64,000 bases of DNA from Albugo candida (GCA_905220665.1 CAJNAR010000165.1:124001-188000), one strand, 5' to 3'. Shown: positions 13,001 through 24,370, counted from the stretch's first letter. Made by a program: numbers and translations. The notes: generated from the sequence alone by a model not told the origin.

Positions 13001-13675
13001 GTTGGAAAATTTCAGCTGTACGTTTTGATACAGCAGCTGAATGCCGTTGTGAACGCCGATCTTTGAACATCTGTGCACTGAAAAGGGTACACGCTGATAA
13101 AGGCAGCTCTCCTCTATTGGCTAATATCATGAAGAAATATGCTGATTAACACGAGCTTAACTCTTTTTTTTACAGCAAGGCAGCATATGTCAGGGTTGAG
13201 CAGCGTTTCAGAGCGTATCACGATGTTTGTATCAAGAAGTTTTTTGCGGCATAGATTGAGCCTTCCGCGATAATGGTCAATACGTTCTTCTCGAAATAGC
13301 AACTTGTACACGTAGCAATAACGTACAGGTGTTATACTTTATATAGCCGTTGCGTAAGGTTGTCCTTATACCAACCAAAAGATGACGCACTAATTGGTCG
13401 ACCGATATCCCTACTCCCTTAGTTCCATTTTCTAGCGCAGAGGATTGGATAAAACACATCGAAGTTGTTGCACTCGTAATGTTGGAGCGCTAATTGTCAC
13501 ATACAGCATATTATTTTATATCCTTGCGGGAATAATTAATAGCCGAGTATTGCTCTCTTTATCAGGTATACAAGGGTATGCGCTATACAAGAATATGATG
13601 AATGGTTTAATCGACAGGGATAAGGAACCCAACTATCACCACGTTCCATAAATCCATTTCCAGCACATTGAGTCG
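7076..13675. other. Long gene-poor stretch
   Basis: About 6.6 kb with no gene I can defend. Short frames such as 8616-8383 (minus), 9602-9904 (plus), 11556-11816 (plus), 12224-11952 (minus) and 12684-12968 (plus) have protein-like patches, but none has a motif or consistent continuation. Purine-rich simple sequence lies at 7620-7660 and at 9865-9955. I found no LTRs, long terminal repeats or RNA genes. It may be old, unrecognisable transposon debris. Confidence 0.35.
9865..9955 (+). repeat. Degenerate purine-rich repeat
   Basis: An imperfect array of variants of AAGGTTAAGA and TAGATCAAGA, such as AAGGTTGATAGA, AAGGATAATAGATTAAG and AAGGTTAAGAAGGTTAGG. The unit is about 9-12 bases and the copies are not in register, so this is better called simple sequence than a minisatellite. 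It resembles no telomere repeat I know. Confidence 0.4.
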
Positions 13676-15398
13676 ATGCTCCTTCTCTGCATACTTGCTG
13701 TCGTATGGCACGTTGGACACCCCACTCAGCATTTGGAATCACTTGAAGTCATCGTGACTACGTTGCCTAATCGAGACTGTCAAACCTGTTTGATCCACGC
13801 AGGCGCAATCCACTTGGAAGAGTCAGACGTAAAGTTACGAAGTTACCACGTACTGGGCCGTGGGAGTACCAAACTATTTCCAAGCCAATTTGATCAAATG
13901 CTTTAGTTCAAAAGAATGTTATACATTGAGAGTCGAAAATTCCGACATCGCAATTCCTCACGAAGGCATTGGTGGGATATTCTCCACTCCCGCTGCTACA
14001 ATGATACTGAATAGGAACCGTGTTGGCAATGCACAGGAAAGATCCTCAAGTGGTATGCCAACGACACATTCACGTCAATTTGCGCTTAGCAACGATCCCA
14101 CACGAAAGAGAAAAAGAGCATCCACTCATATGTGCATTCTCAGAAGCATCGAACAATTTCCTTTTATATGTGAAACATGTATCCACAAATGCAGTGATTC
14201 TGGCAGCATGGAAAGACACTTCATACAGTACAAAGACATGCAAGGTTATATTTATGTGATCGAAACACTGGATGATAAAGCATTTTCGACCTCATGTTAC
14301 ACAACGAACTTCTGCAAAGGATCATCGTTTGTCCTACCATATCAGCTATGCAACATATTCAAGGATAGGATATCTGCAAACTCGAATGCTCATGTACAGA
14401 TCTTTGTCCCGAGACTTCGAATTCGGATTGAAGACCATGTATTACAAAAAATTAAATTGACTAATGCCCAATCTCAAAAATTAAATTGCCTATCTCGACA
14501 CATTAATGGACCATCGTATTGCTTGGAAGTACCCAAAGCGTTCGATGAATCTGGTAAATATTGCTGGGAATGCCTGAGCAGACATTTTGAAGGACTCGTT
14601 GTTTTGGACAGTGCCGAAGTGGACAGCATAGAACAAGACCTGTTTTATATGTATCTGTTCACTGCAAAATCCAACATTCTTATCGAGAGCGAAAGATGTT
14701 CCAGTTCTTGTGGCAAAGTCGATTTCAGCAGCCATTGTCATTCAGAAGTTCGACACGTAACCCATTTATTACCTCCTCAGAATATTATAACCTGGATGGA
14801 ACGCGTCGCCGACAAATCAAATACTGGTCCTGGCTGCTTCGTTGTGCGTCGTTTGCTTTTATCCAAATGCCTTGAATGCTTTAAAGATTCAACATTGCAC
14901 CGTCTTACGCCATTGACATTTTTAGTCGCTCTGGGTCCAGACTCAAATGCTCTCAAAGCATTGCGATGCTCAGTGGGAGAAGGAGCCTGCGCAGATTTCG
15001 ATCTTGTGCCGTACGATTTCTGCGAATACGAATTCGAAAAATCCAAAAGGACGAATATCGAGCTATGGCAGAATCCGAGTGCATATTACTCACAAAACGC
15101 TTTATATGGATTTGATGCAAGCATTGCTGGAATGGTGCAAGTCTTCGAGTGGCTTCCACAACACGACCCAAATAGCAGAAAATTCGGCTATTGCGTTGCC
15201 TGTTTTGCGCTTAAGCTTAAAGTTGTGCTTGTATCTGCGTCAGAGAAGTATTTATGGCTGGTGAATGGCAATTGCTTACCAGTTTGTGAAGGGTGTAATG
15301 AGAGATTAAAACCTGGTCCGCTATTTCCATATGATCAGTATCTTCGGCAGATACCGATCGTAGATGTGATGACTTACTTTGAAATTGCGAGGGCGTAA
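13676..15398 (+). CDS. Secreted-type repeated CxxC-module protein, one frameshift
   Basis: The best gene in the window. An ATG at 13676 opens with MLLLCILAVVWHV, a likely signal peptide, and about 60 residues follow, including CQTC. The reading phase then shifts by one base around 13855-13862, and a 1.5-kb frame (13860-15398) continues to a stop. The broken paralogue at 49.8-51.3 kb aligns across this join, so the two frames are one ancestral gene. Numbering from 13860, CxxC pairs sit at residues 104-107, 235-238, 337-340, 445-448 and 476-479, most at the head of a strand-rich module. The motif FVLPYQLCNIFKD (157-169) recurs as FDLVPYDFCEYEFEK (380-394), so the protein contains internal repeats. 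Two pairs fit CxxCx6G, close to but not identical with the CCG motif (CxxCx5G) of Albugo secreted proteins. A TCCATTTCC site at 13653-13661 weakly resembles an oomycete Inr. Role unknown; a secreted effector-like protein is inferred. Confidence 0.65.
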
Positions 15399-15554
15399 AC
15401 GTGAACATGTATCGAAGGAAAACGCGTCTAAGACAAAGCGCTCGATAAAGGCAACTTCTTACGCTGAGGCAGACACTAAGTCAGACCTTGGTCATTTAGT
15501 AATTTATCGATAGTCTGATACTAGTAAACCACGAAAGAAATGAATAATGTATAA
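15399..15554. other. 3' flank of the CxxC gene
   Basis: AT-rich sequence without a frame. It leads directly into the inverted repeats at 15555. Confidence 0.3.
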
Positions 15555-15715
15555 GACCATATAAATCATATAGATAAGGGAATCGTTAGACCTATTCTTT
15601 GATCAGCCCCTAGCCTCCATAAATTGATGAAAAGCGTGGCTTCTGATTGGTTTATATAAAAATAACAGAATAAATTAAATAAAAATCACGGGAATCGGTA
15701 TGCAGCCCCACCCTA
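15555..15715 (+). repeat. Inverted-repeat segment, mates at 24236-24370 and 16768-16850
   Basis: 15555-15680 matches the reverse complement of 24236-24370. The shared block includes ATGAAAAGCGTGGCTTC and TGATTGGTTTATATAAAAA. The adjacent 15665-15715 matches the reverse complement of 16795-16845 through AAAAATCACGGGAATCG. These are terminal-repeat-like sequences of one or more non-autonomous DNA elements. I see no transposase of their own. Confidence 0.6.
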
Positions 15716-16767
15716 CGTAAAGTAATAGATTACAAATTTTGTACTCAAAAAATGGATCTCTGTGTCAGTAGTTAGGTTGTATTGTATGCTGATTGTGCTG
15801 TCAACAGTCATATTCATCTGGCTATTCATTCATCGTAGGTGATCTACTCTCAGTGGATTCAGCAGTTTGCCTCGCCTGCAAAGGCTAGCTTGCTGTCGCT
15901 GTGCAGCAAATGCAAAGCAGCGAGCTATAGTCCAAACTGCAACTTGGATTCATTCTCTTAAAGGTGATGGTGTGCGTAATCAAGATAAAAAAGAAGTTTT
16001 TTTTCCCAAGAAAGCTGACTGTTGTAATTTCTTTGCATCGCGGAGCGTGGTGGGACAGTTAAACACATGAATTTGCCAAAAATGAAGGTCTAGCGAGCTC
16101 ACCTCGCCAAGCAGCTCAGTGATAAAATCCATGCTTTTCTGAATTTGGAGGGATATTGTATTCCTTCTTTCATTTTCTACTTCCAATAAAGGGAGGTAAA
16201 GGTTCATGTGGGGAGTTTGGCTGGGGCGGCACATCTGTTTGTTTGCCGTTAGTGGATGCAAATTCACAAATTGTGATCACAGGACCTTTTCTGTTTCGAT
16301 CGGCACGCAACCATAAAAAACAACGACGCGGACCTCTTTCAGGTTGTTATCCAGGTTACATGGTTTCCGAAACATTGTGGAAAGTGGGAAATATTTTTCT
16401 AGGCGCAGCTCATCTACAATACCAGCAGCAACTTAGTGACCGAGACTTTCAAGTTTTGTAGACTCTGATCAGTGCAAGTAATTGCAACTATGTGCCATCA
16501 ACTGCAAGTGACTGCAACTTCAATTTACTTATAGGCTTGTTGACATTCGCAATGGGCTATCCTGGCGCCCATCTTTTTCGTCATCAAGTGTGTCACTGTC
16601 TGTTAATGATTTTGATCAGCATTGATGGCTGGTACACCAGCAGCATCAACAGCACCAACATCGCCTGCAGCAGTAGACTTAGATTAAGAAGTACAAAATT
16701 TGCTGAAAGCGAAGTTCTTATCATGATTTTTATTCATTTTTTATTCCGTTGCCTTCATTGAGACCAA

Positions 16768-16910
16768 TCAAAGGCTATGGTGTACATTAATTAATGGAGG
16801 GTGGGTCTGAAAACGATTCCCGTGATTTTTATTCTATTTACGGAGCCTTTTAGTTGAAGCTGTCTATATTACTAGATTTAGACGTAAATGACATCTCTAA
16901 TGCCTAAACT
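16768..16910 (+). repeat. Inverted-repeat segment next to the LINE 3' end
   Basis: The first part carries CGATTCCCGTGATTTTTATT, the inverted mate of 15665-15715, so 15.6-16.85 kb could be a roughly 1.1-kb terminal-inverted-repeat element. The second part (about 16838-16905) contains TTTACGGAGCC, also found at 23672, and TAGACGTAAATGAC, inverted at about 24630-24650. Between the arms lies a frame at 16156-16461 that I do not recognise. Confidence 0.5.
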
Positions 16911-17023
16911 ATAATAAATAAACAAAATGAAATGCAATGTTGGTCTAAAAAGCCTCAGCGAGGCTCAGCGACTGGAATAAGATAGTACTAAGTAAGAAAA
17001 GAGAAATGCCACGCATCACCGAC

Positions 17024-18390
17024 TCAGCATCGTTGACGGCGTCGAACTTGAAGCAGGTTGGGCCGAGTAGAGAAATACCTCCTGACTGAACCAGTATGTT
17101 GATAAGACGCTAATACCTGTGTCAACTGCTCGAGCTGCTCCATATCATAGAACTGCCGTTGAAAATGGCGGATACGGGTACTCAGTGTGCTATAAGTCAC
17201 CTGAAACAGCTGGCGCAGTTGGCGTCGATGTGCCGTGGGCGAAAAGTGCACGATTCCGATCCGTCCAAATAAAATCAATCGCGACGGCGACTAATGTAAA
17301 CCAAAGTCCTCCAGCACCACTCGAAAAGGTTTCCACGCATCACGAAGTGCGAGAATCCATGCACACGCGATATATAACCATCTCGGGCGAACAGAAAAGA
17401 AGATTCTCCACGACGCAAAGAGCTCATCCCAAATTGGACTTGTCCTGTTTCAATCGAAAAACAAATGCTGGTAGCTTTCGACTGCACCACAATGCTTCTG
17501 AGTGCACAGGATGATTTCTGGATGTGATTGTTGTAAAAACCAAAATCGTGCTCGAACTGGTAAGATACAGAAGGATAGTCGGAACTGGACATCCGAATAG
17601 ATCGGTAGCAAACGTCTCCGAAGAAGTTTGAAATAACTTGTAAGAATCTTTCACCCAAGTTGACGTCCCGCTTCGATCACGTTCGATCACGCGAAGCAAC
17701 AGTGTGTGTGGTTTATCCGATTGCAATGCCTTGCCAACGACTTGTTAAAGGTGATTCCGAGGTATCATCGGAAAAAAAAACCTTCTTGTCCGAGAGTTGA
17801 ATGCCAAGATGAACCGGATAAGCGTGTGCCATTTCCCTTCCGGGACAGCGTAATATGCCAGCAGGTTGAGCTCGTCGCAGGATTTGCCTTGCTTCGACCT
17901 ACAACCGGCGTAAGGACTTTGATTGAGACTGATCGGACGGCTGCCCTTCCTCCCTTGTACTAAAACGCAGAATGAATTCGAGAGCAGAGTCAAACCAGTC
18001 CGTTATTCCACCAAACAAGTCATGTAAAGACCGTATTTGAAACGCTTGTGCGAAGCGCATCCGAAAACTACGCGCTGGTTCAGGCACCATTCCCAGACAT
18101 CGACGATGAGCAGAGACACTCGTTGACCGTCGTCTCTTCTCAAAATGCAGATGAGGGTCGATATGAAACCATATGAGAGCATCCATCATCGTGAGAAATC
18201 GCTCCTGTTGTGATAGAGCTTTGTCAGTAAGATCCCAATGACTTTGGTGGAACCAAATACATGTCTGTTTCCACCAAGGTGACGCTATATTCCAATGCGC
18301 CATGGTCCTATGCTGACGTGGCGATATCGTGAGGATATCGAGTGATCGATATGGCCCAAAATCGGGCAAATTGCATCGTGTGATCTCCAT
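17024..18390 (-). pseudogene. LINE ORF2 C-terminal region
   Basis: Frames at 18390-17899, 17726-17424, 17658-17275 and 17278-17024 together give the part of ORF2 downstream of the polymerase. A CxxxxCGAVE...H...C pattern near 17.5 kb is the zf-RVT-type finger typical of LINE C termini. It matches the 48.5-kb fragment, which has CTQPSCGAVES followed by H and C. WTDRNRALF follows, corresponding to WTNQNRRLF in the other copy. The last frame, rich in Gln, Arg and Leu, ends at 17024. Several phase changes show decay. Confidence 0.65.
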
Positions 18391-18911
18391 TCCAGGAAGT
18401 GTCCAGTTGCTGGGTAAAGCTGTACTGGAATGAAGTAAAAATTGCTGTAAAAACTGAAAGCGTTGTTTCTTCAGTTGTGTTGAGATGATCGGAACCTGAT
18501 AGCCATCCTATGAATGAGGTAGGTATAACAAGTCCGACTTGATCAGTTGAACGTTTGTTGAATCGCGCTCATACTTCCGACTCAAAACGAATCGATTGAG
18601 CATGGATTGCCAGCGTCGAACGAAATGTTACGGGATGTTGAAATGAGTTGTAAGATGCCATAAACGTGATAACACCATAGTTTGTGCCACCAGTAATCTT
18701 CCACGAGCTGTTCTGGCTCGACGAAACTACTGACGAAATCCACCAGAGAAACGATCTTCTAAGAATTCGATCATCAAATCACCAACGGGTGATTGACTGA
18801 ATGGAACTCCCGAATATTTCACCGACGCGCTGGGTGAGAGTAATTTCACATGTGCAAAATGTTTGACCTACTTGGTGTCGATTCAGTGGAAGCAAAGTGG
18901 ACTTGGACAAG

Positions 18912-19999
18912 TTAAGATTTGCTCCTGAACCATCGCAATACTTCTGAACGATCTCGAGCTGCGCCTCTACTCCACTGAGCGAAGACTATAATAATGACGA
19001 GTCGTCCGCAAAAAAAAATCGTTGCTATAGTCGTTGAAGTGATGCGTATTCCTGGTCCTTCACTCCTCCGCAACGAATTTCGCAAAGGCTCAATCGTCAT
19101 GAGAAAGAGCAAAGTGGACAGTGGATCACCCTGTTTAACACCCCTCGACGGAGTGGTTTTTGGCGAAAGCGTTCCATTCAGCAACAACGATACAGTCGTG
19201 TTGGTGTAAAGAAGCTTTGTCCACTGGATGAACGTATTTCCACAATTCATTTTCGATAAAACCACAGACATGCACGACCAATCCACTCGATCGTACGCTT
19301 TCTCAAAACCGAGAAATGTTGCGTATGCTTCTTTATCACGGTGAGTGACTAGATCCTGCAGATCACTCATATATCGAATGTGATGATGGATGGAACGTCC
19401 TCGAAAAAATGCTTTTTGATCCTCGTGGATCAATTTCGGAAGCACCTGCTGAAGTCGGTACGCAAGACCTTCGACAGCACTTTCACATCCACGCATATCA
19501 GGGCAATAGGACGATAGTTGCCAGGATCAGCACGGGATCTTTTTTTGTATAGCAACGTGATTGCTGAACTACGTTGGGAACGCAGCAAAGAGCCTCGACG
19601 AAGTTGGTGTTTTAAGACAATTTGCAAACATTCACCAAAAACACTCGGAGCGAGTTGGTAGAATGCTGCCGGCAATCCATCCATTCCAGGTGACGAGTGT
19701 CCGCGCATACTTTTTATTGCTTCTTTCATCTCCACTTTGGACAAAAAGGATTCGTCAGCGCTAGGTAATGTTTCTGTGATAGAGTGAACCAATGTGTGTT
19801 GTTGTATCGCACATGGACGCAAAGGAAGTCCAGCTGAATTTTGTTGATCTCCCAGGATACCCCAGTGATCTGTGAGCTGAAGAGTGATATCAATAGGATT
19901 CTTAGACCCTTGTCCATTAGGAAGTAGAACTTCTTCTAAGGGTACACGATGACATGTTGAGTCCACTGGTCGAAAGAAATGGCGAGTTGATTTCTCCAT
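18912..19999 (-). pseudogene. LINE reverse transcriptase domain
   Basis: Two overlapping minus-strand frames (19999-19430 and 19496-18912) give the finger and palm of a LINE reverse transcriptase. SSPGMDGLPAAFYQ, GNYRPIAL, FEKAYDRVDW and GVKQGDPLS are recognisable in the expected order. The catalytic FADD motif, the usual YADD or FADD of this family, is out of phase. A run of nine A at 19010-19018 on the plus strand (T on the coding strand) carries a frameshift, so the frame reads past the motif. A TAG follows a few codons later in the FADD frame. The enzyme would copy the element RNA at the target site, but this copy cannot. Confidence 0.8.
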
Positions 20000-20369
20000 G
20001 TTCGATTACCACATGAAGAACATGGAGTCTTGATTATACTTGGATGAATTCCTGACCCTGTCATGATAAGAGGGAAGAGCGTCGTCGTAAACTATTTTGC
20101 TTGTTCTTGATTTGATTGTCCAAAAGATGCTGCAGCTTCGTCCAACTCAGCACGATCGCGGGTGACATCCAAATCTTCCTGGCGACGAATATTCTGCTGA
20201 ACTTGCTGTAATAACTTTATTTGTCTGCTTCTTCCAATTCTCCCAGTCTGTTCCAGGATGAGAGGAAACACGAAGCTTTGCTAAGATACGATCCGTCTCC
20301 TCCTCGATCGCTTCTTTGATTACTTGATAGTCGAATAATGATAAAGGAAATTTCCAAGAACCACGACCT

Positions 20370-21063
20370 TGGAGTTTGGATGGATTTGCGAACTTGACAA
20401 CATGAGCCAGATGATCACCCGTGTGTGGGAGTGAAAAGTAACTGGACTCCTTGTAAATTGATTGGAGAAGAGGTTCGACAAAAGGATGTAATCCAGCCGG
20501 TTTATTCTGGGTTAGGGGCCAGTAAAGATACGTGCTTCAGGATGATGTTGACGCCAAGCACCCAGAACACCCAAGTTGGAAAGACATTCCAAACATGAGA
20601 GGCGACTTATCTCGTGCCTATATACACCACTGGAGCACTCCAAACTGGGATATAAGATTGTGTTGAAATCGCCACAGACGATGTGCGGTGCTTTGTGTTC
20701 AAAAGATTCCGGTGGAACTTGATCGAAAAATGTTTTGCGTTCCGAATTCACCGGAGCATAAACTTTATGGATGTACAGTGGAGCTCCAAGTATCGCCAAA
20801 CGTACAACCAAATATCGGTCGGGTACGGAGACAGTGGTAAGAGCTTGCGCAGAAGGGGGAAAATAGTGACGAAGAATTGTCATAACTCCGTTTACTCGTT
20901 CCCGAAAGGGAGTAGACTGAAGACTATTCGAGTCACTGAAAAAAAGATGATGTCGGAATGTGGAAGCCAAGTGAAACTGAAAAGTATCCAGGTGGTGACG
21001 GTCGCGAAAATGAGTTTCTTGTACGCAACAAATAGCGTATTTTGATCGTGTGTGTTGTATCAA
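20370..21063 (-). pseudogene. LINE endonuclease (APE/EEP) domain
   Basis: The frame 21063-20512 carries CVQETH (metal-binding Glu), then VYAPV and HIVCGDFNT (catalytic Asp and Asn). It stops near RLDYIL, which continues in another phase. Further downstream a GDHLAHV stretch occupies the place of the family's SDH catalytic triad, with Ser changed to Gly. This is the target-site nicking domain of an L1-type LINE. The stop and phase change between the two halves, plus the altered SDH, indicate inactivity. Confidence 0.75.
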
Positions 21064-21434
21064 TAGATGACCATTCTTTTGATTCCGTTTGTATTAACGG
21101 AAAGAATGGTTTTATTGGTCCACGAAAGAATTTCCGTTGAGCTACCCTTAGTATTGAAATGAAAGGGGTCCAACGACGAGTTTTTTAACTCCGTCTTCCT
21201 CCTTCAGCTGTAGTATGGAAGCTTCGTCGGTAAGAAGAACGGTCGACGACTGTAACTGCACCAAGTCATCGAACATTGGACTCTCCGATTTTGCGTCAAA
21301 CCACTTGCTGAGACAAAGTGTGCCCAGCGGTAAACGAAAAATGGGCAACAACACATTCGTGTGAAGCAGACGACAGTGGTGAGTTGAAGATCCACAACAC
21401 AGGCTGACGAGTAACGTACTGGATCCAGTGGTCG

Positions 21435-23603
21435 CTATGATATAATGTTGATGCCGTGCAGATCAACATTAGCTAGAAGAACGAGAGTGAGTATGTTGCT
21501 CCTGTCAATGCTTCCAATTCCACTGATGTAGTCGACCAATTGTCCACCGTTTCGAGCATATTCTTTAAGAAAGGCGGAAACGGAACTACTGACTTGCTTC
21601 GACCATTTTTTTGCTGAACGTGGTATCCGAGTTCGGCTCGGATGCTGCAAGTATACGATTTATGGTGTGTATTCGCACCACTTGCTCCAAGCATGGGTCA
21701 TTCGACCTCATGCTACGATTTAGCACTCCATGCAGTGCAATCGGATGGTCCATGGCAAAGTGAAGAAGCTGTCTCCGCTGGAGGTATGTTTTCTTGCTTT
21801 GGCCACATGAACATCCTCTTTCAATAAAGTATCCGGTCGAGGGGGAGTTTGTGCTATTTTCAAATCTTGGATCAGGAAATCCACCACCTCTGACTCTCGA
21901 GTAGGACGATCGTGCTTTTCGATCCGGGTGTGGTTTTTCTTCATGAAACAAGAAGCTTCTTTGGAATTATCCAGATCATTCTTAAGCGCAAGCTTGGATG
22001 GTACAATCTGGTACCTCTTTCCAAAGTCGGCTTTTGTTGTTACGTCGATTTTCACAAAATCCACGTCGACCGAGCCAAGCACATAGAAGTAATTGCTTGT
22101 AGCAAAACCTTCCAACGATTTTGGAGGGGCATTGCTCAGTAAACTCTGAAAGCGATCGATCAAAAAGCGATTGCGCTTGTTGCGTTTTCGAACTGGAGTC
22201 CACGTATCTTCAGTATACCATGACGATGCTATTTCTGCAACTTTTTGTTCATTGTCGTTGACATCCGGAACAGCAGCAGGTATATTCTGTTGGTATGGGT
22301 CCGAGTTGGGTACTTCGGGAACGTTTCCATCAGCAACGTTGGCGAACAGAAAAGACTGTACGAGCTGGAAGCTTGTTTGTGGGACTTTGTTGAGACTCTT
22401 CAGGCATGTTTACGTTGATTCTGTCTGGTTTTTGTGTCGGTTGTGATTTCACGGGCTGACTTTTAGCCGATGAAGCCGATTTTTTTTATTGCCGATTCGG
22501 TTGAGGAGTGTTCACCGGCAGCAGTAAGCAGTGCGGACTGCGCTGACCCATTCTCAACCGATCAATCGGGAGTGGAGAAGCTTTTCCTCGAGCCAAGTAG
22601 TATCTCCCCTCGATACATATTTGCTCACACACTTTGCCGCAAACATCGAGCTGCTCAGGACAGCTTGTACCGCAAAAATACACTCTCCAAGTCGACATGG
22701 AAAGTCTTCTGGAAGCCACGGCTTCGCGAAAATTCTAATACAGAACATCGCAACCAAGACGATGCAATGCTGACGCAAGTTTAGAGTGGACATTTCCGGT
22801 CCAATTCCGAAAATATCCAAAAAAAATCGTGAACCGAGAATATGAAATTCTTGGAAGGAGTAGCTGTTACCGAGAATCGTAACTTATTTATTGGCCAATT
22901 TCTGACAGACTTCCTCTTCGGTAACAAGTAGTCTCAAATCACCACCAGGTAATTTTGCCAATTGACCAATTTTTCCAGCTTATAAAAGCTCGTCGACTAT
23001 CACATTACCATGATCTTGAACTAAAGATTGCAAAATGTGCGCTGGTGGGGTTCGAACCAGCGCTTGTCCAGTCTCCAACACAACCGAAAATTTGGCGTTC
23101 GGTAATGCGAAAGGTTTGGCTGCACTTAAGTGAGCAGACAAAACCTTCCAACTTGGACGACCCTCTCCGAACAGCTTCTCAATAGCGCGTAGATCCGACG
23201 CTAAAGGCTTGTGCATTTCAACCTTTCAGGTTGCTTTCTTAGCCGCTTTATTTTCGCGGAATTCCTCATGACCCTTCAGGATATCGGCGAAACTTGGCCG
23301 ATTACCGGTTTTCTTTCTTTGCTCAGCCGATTTCCCAGGTGCTGACGGCAGCGCGTCATCCACCTCCATTGCGACCGGCTGATTGGCAGGAATTGGAATG
23401 GGAGAGAGAGGTGTCTCAATCTCCATATCGACCTCTGATCGGCCAATTACCACGTAAGCCGGTAAAGGGTTGGACGGTATAGGTGAAGACGTGGGCGCAT
23501 CCGTTGCAGGTAACGGGTCTTTAACGGACGAGTAACGAGGAGACAAGTTGCCCACATCCGGTGAGGTGATGGTAGATAGGCTTGAGATGTCGATAGAAAC
23601 CAT
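21435..23603 (-). pseudogene. LINE ORF1-type region
   Basis: Successive minus-strand frames (23603-23226, 23216-22980, 22820-22554 with 22719-22486, 22163-21720, 21694-21473) make up the 5' coding part of the LINE. The first is Pro/Ser-rich and acidic and ends in NRPSFADILKG, a start typical of LINE ORF1 proteins. Later parts have a Cys-containing block (SCPEQLDVCGKVCEQIC). The frames change phase several times. Its role as an RNA-binding ORF1 is inferred from position and composition only. Confidence 0.55.
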
Positions 23604-23671
23604 TATCTTCGACAGGGTAGAAAGTTAGTTGTATTTATTTTGGCAGGTACGTAGTAGCTGGCAAATAGAGA

Positions 23672-24262
23672 AGTATTTACGGAGCCTTAGTATTCACTCA
23701 CTCTCTTGATAGCATTCACTCAACCCCTAGTTCATTGGCTAAAATTCAACAAATTGACATTAGACGGAAATCAGTATATACTCACTTGTAACAAATCACT
23801 TGTAACAACTACTACCACTCAACTCAATACCACTCAGTTCACTCAGTTGGAAAAAAGCTTCAGATTCTTAGCTTTCTAGATCAATCAGCCAATCTCTGAT
23901 AATCGCGAATACTCATAGAGAAAAATTTAAAGTTGTTATTTTTTAATATTAAACAGCTTTATTTTCATTAATTTTAGAATGTTGTGTATATAATGCAAAA
24001 TGTTTACGTCCTAAATAGAAGCCACGTTTGGTAATGTACATATTAAAGCAGGTTTCATGGCGTATGTGCTGAGTGTATATGGTTAATAAGTCGACTTCTA
24101 TTTCATAGTGTGTTTGTGCCGAGGTGAAGTTGAAAATTAAGTCACCGCGCGTGATGAGTGATGAATTTAAGCCAATAAATTAGTGATGAGAGATGCAGTT
24201 TAGTTAATGAATTAGGGGGATGAGTGAACACCAAAGGCTCCCTTTATTTATTCTGTTATTTT
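23672..24262. repeat. MITE-like element at the LINE 5' side
   Basis: The ends are imperfect inverted repeats: TTTACGGAGCCTTAGTATTCACTCA at the left pairs with the complement of TGAGTGAACACCAAAGGCTCC at 24221-24241, extended by AGTTCATTGGCT against the right end. Between them are many CACTCA and CACTTGTAACA variants, which look like subterminal repeats. There is no coding potential. It begins just upstream of the LINE start, so one of the two elements probably inserted next to or into the other. Confidence 0.5.
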
Positions 24263-24370
24263 TATATAAACCAATCAGAAGCCACGCTTTTCATTAATAC
24301 ACGGAGGCTGGGGGCTGATTGAAGAAAAGCTGGGGGATGAATCAAGATTCCCATAGATAATTATGAACTA
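24236..24370 (-). repeat. Inverted mate of 15555-15680
   Basis: The reverse complement aligns with 15555-15680 over more than 100 bases with small gaps, through TCAGCCCCCAGCCTCC, ATGAAAAGCGTGGCTTC and GGTTTATATAAAAATAACAG. The two arms bracket the whole LINE and lie about 8.6 kb apart. Confidence 0.65.

Larger units (their letters stand above)
16950..23640 (-). mobile_element. APE-RT LINE (L1-like), near full length, inactive
   Basis: A non-LTR retrotransposon on the minus strand. In transcriptional order it shows an ORF1-type region (23603 to about 21.4 kb), an apurinic-endonuclease-like domain (21063 to about 20.37 kb), a reverse transcriptase (19999-18912) and a C-terminal part with a Cys-His zf-RVT-like segment near 17.5 kb followed by WTDRNRALF. 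The domain order is complete, but each part is broken by stops or frameshifts. The limits are estimated from the last homologous coding sequence; I saw no clean poly-A tail or target duplication. A 3' fragment of the same family lies at 48.2-49.0 kb. The LINE sits inside a cluster of inverted repeats. Confidence 0.8.

Noticed and set aside
13445..13651. Hydrophobic frame just upstream of the CxxC gene as a separate small secreted protein
   Set aside because: It has no cleavage-like site or homology, ends before the true signal-peptide frame, and the paralogue shows no counterpart.
14490..15171. Minus-strand frames inside the 13.7-kb gene (14741-14490, 15046-14777, 15171-14953)
   Set aside because: They are shadows of the conserved plus-strand frame, whose protein aligns with the paralogue.
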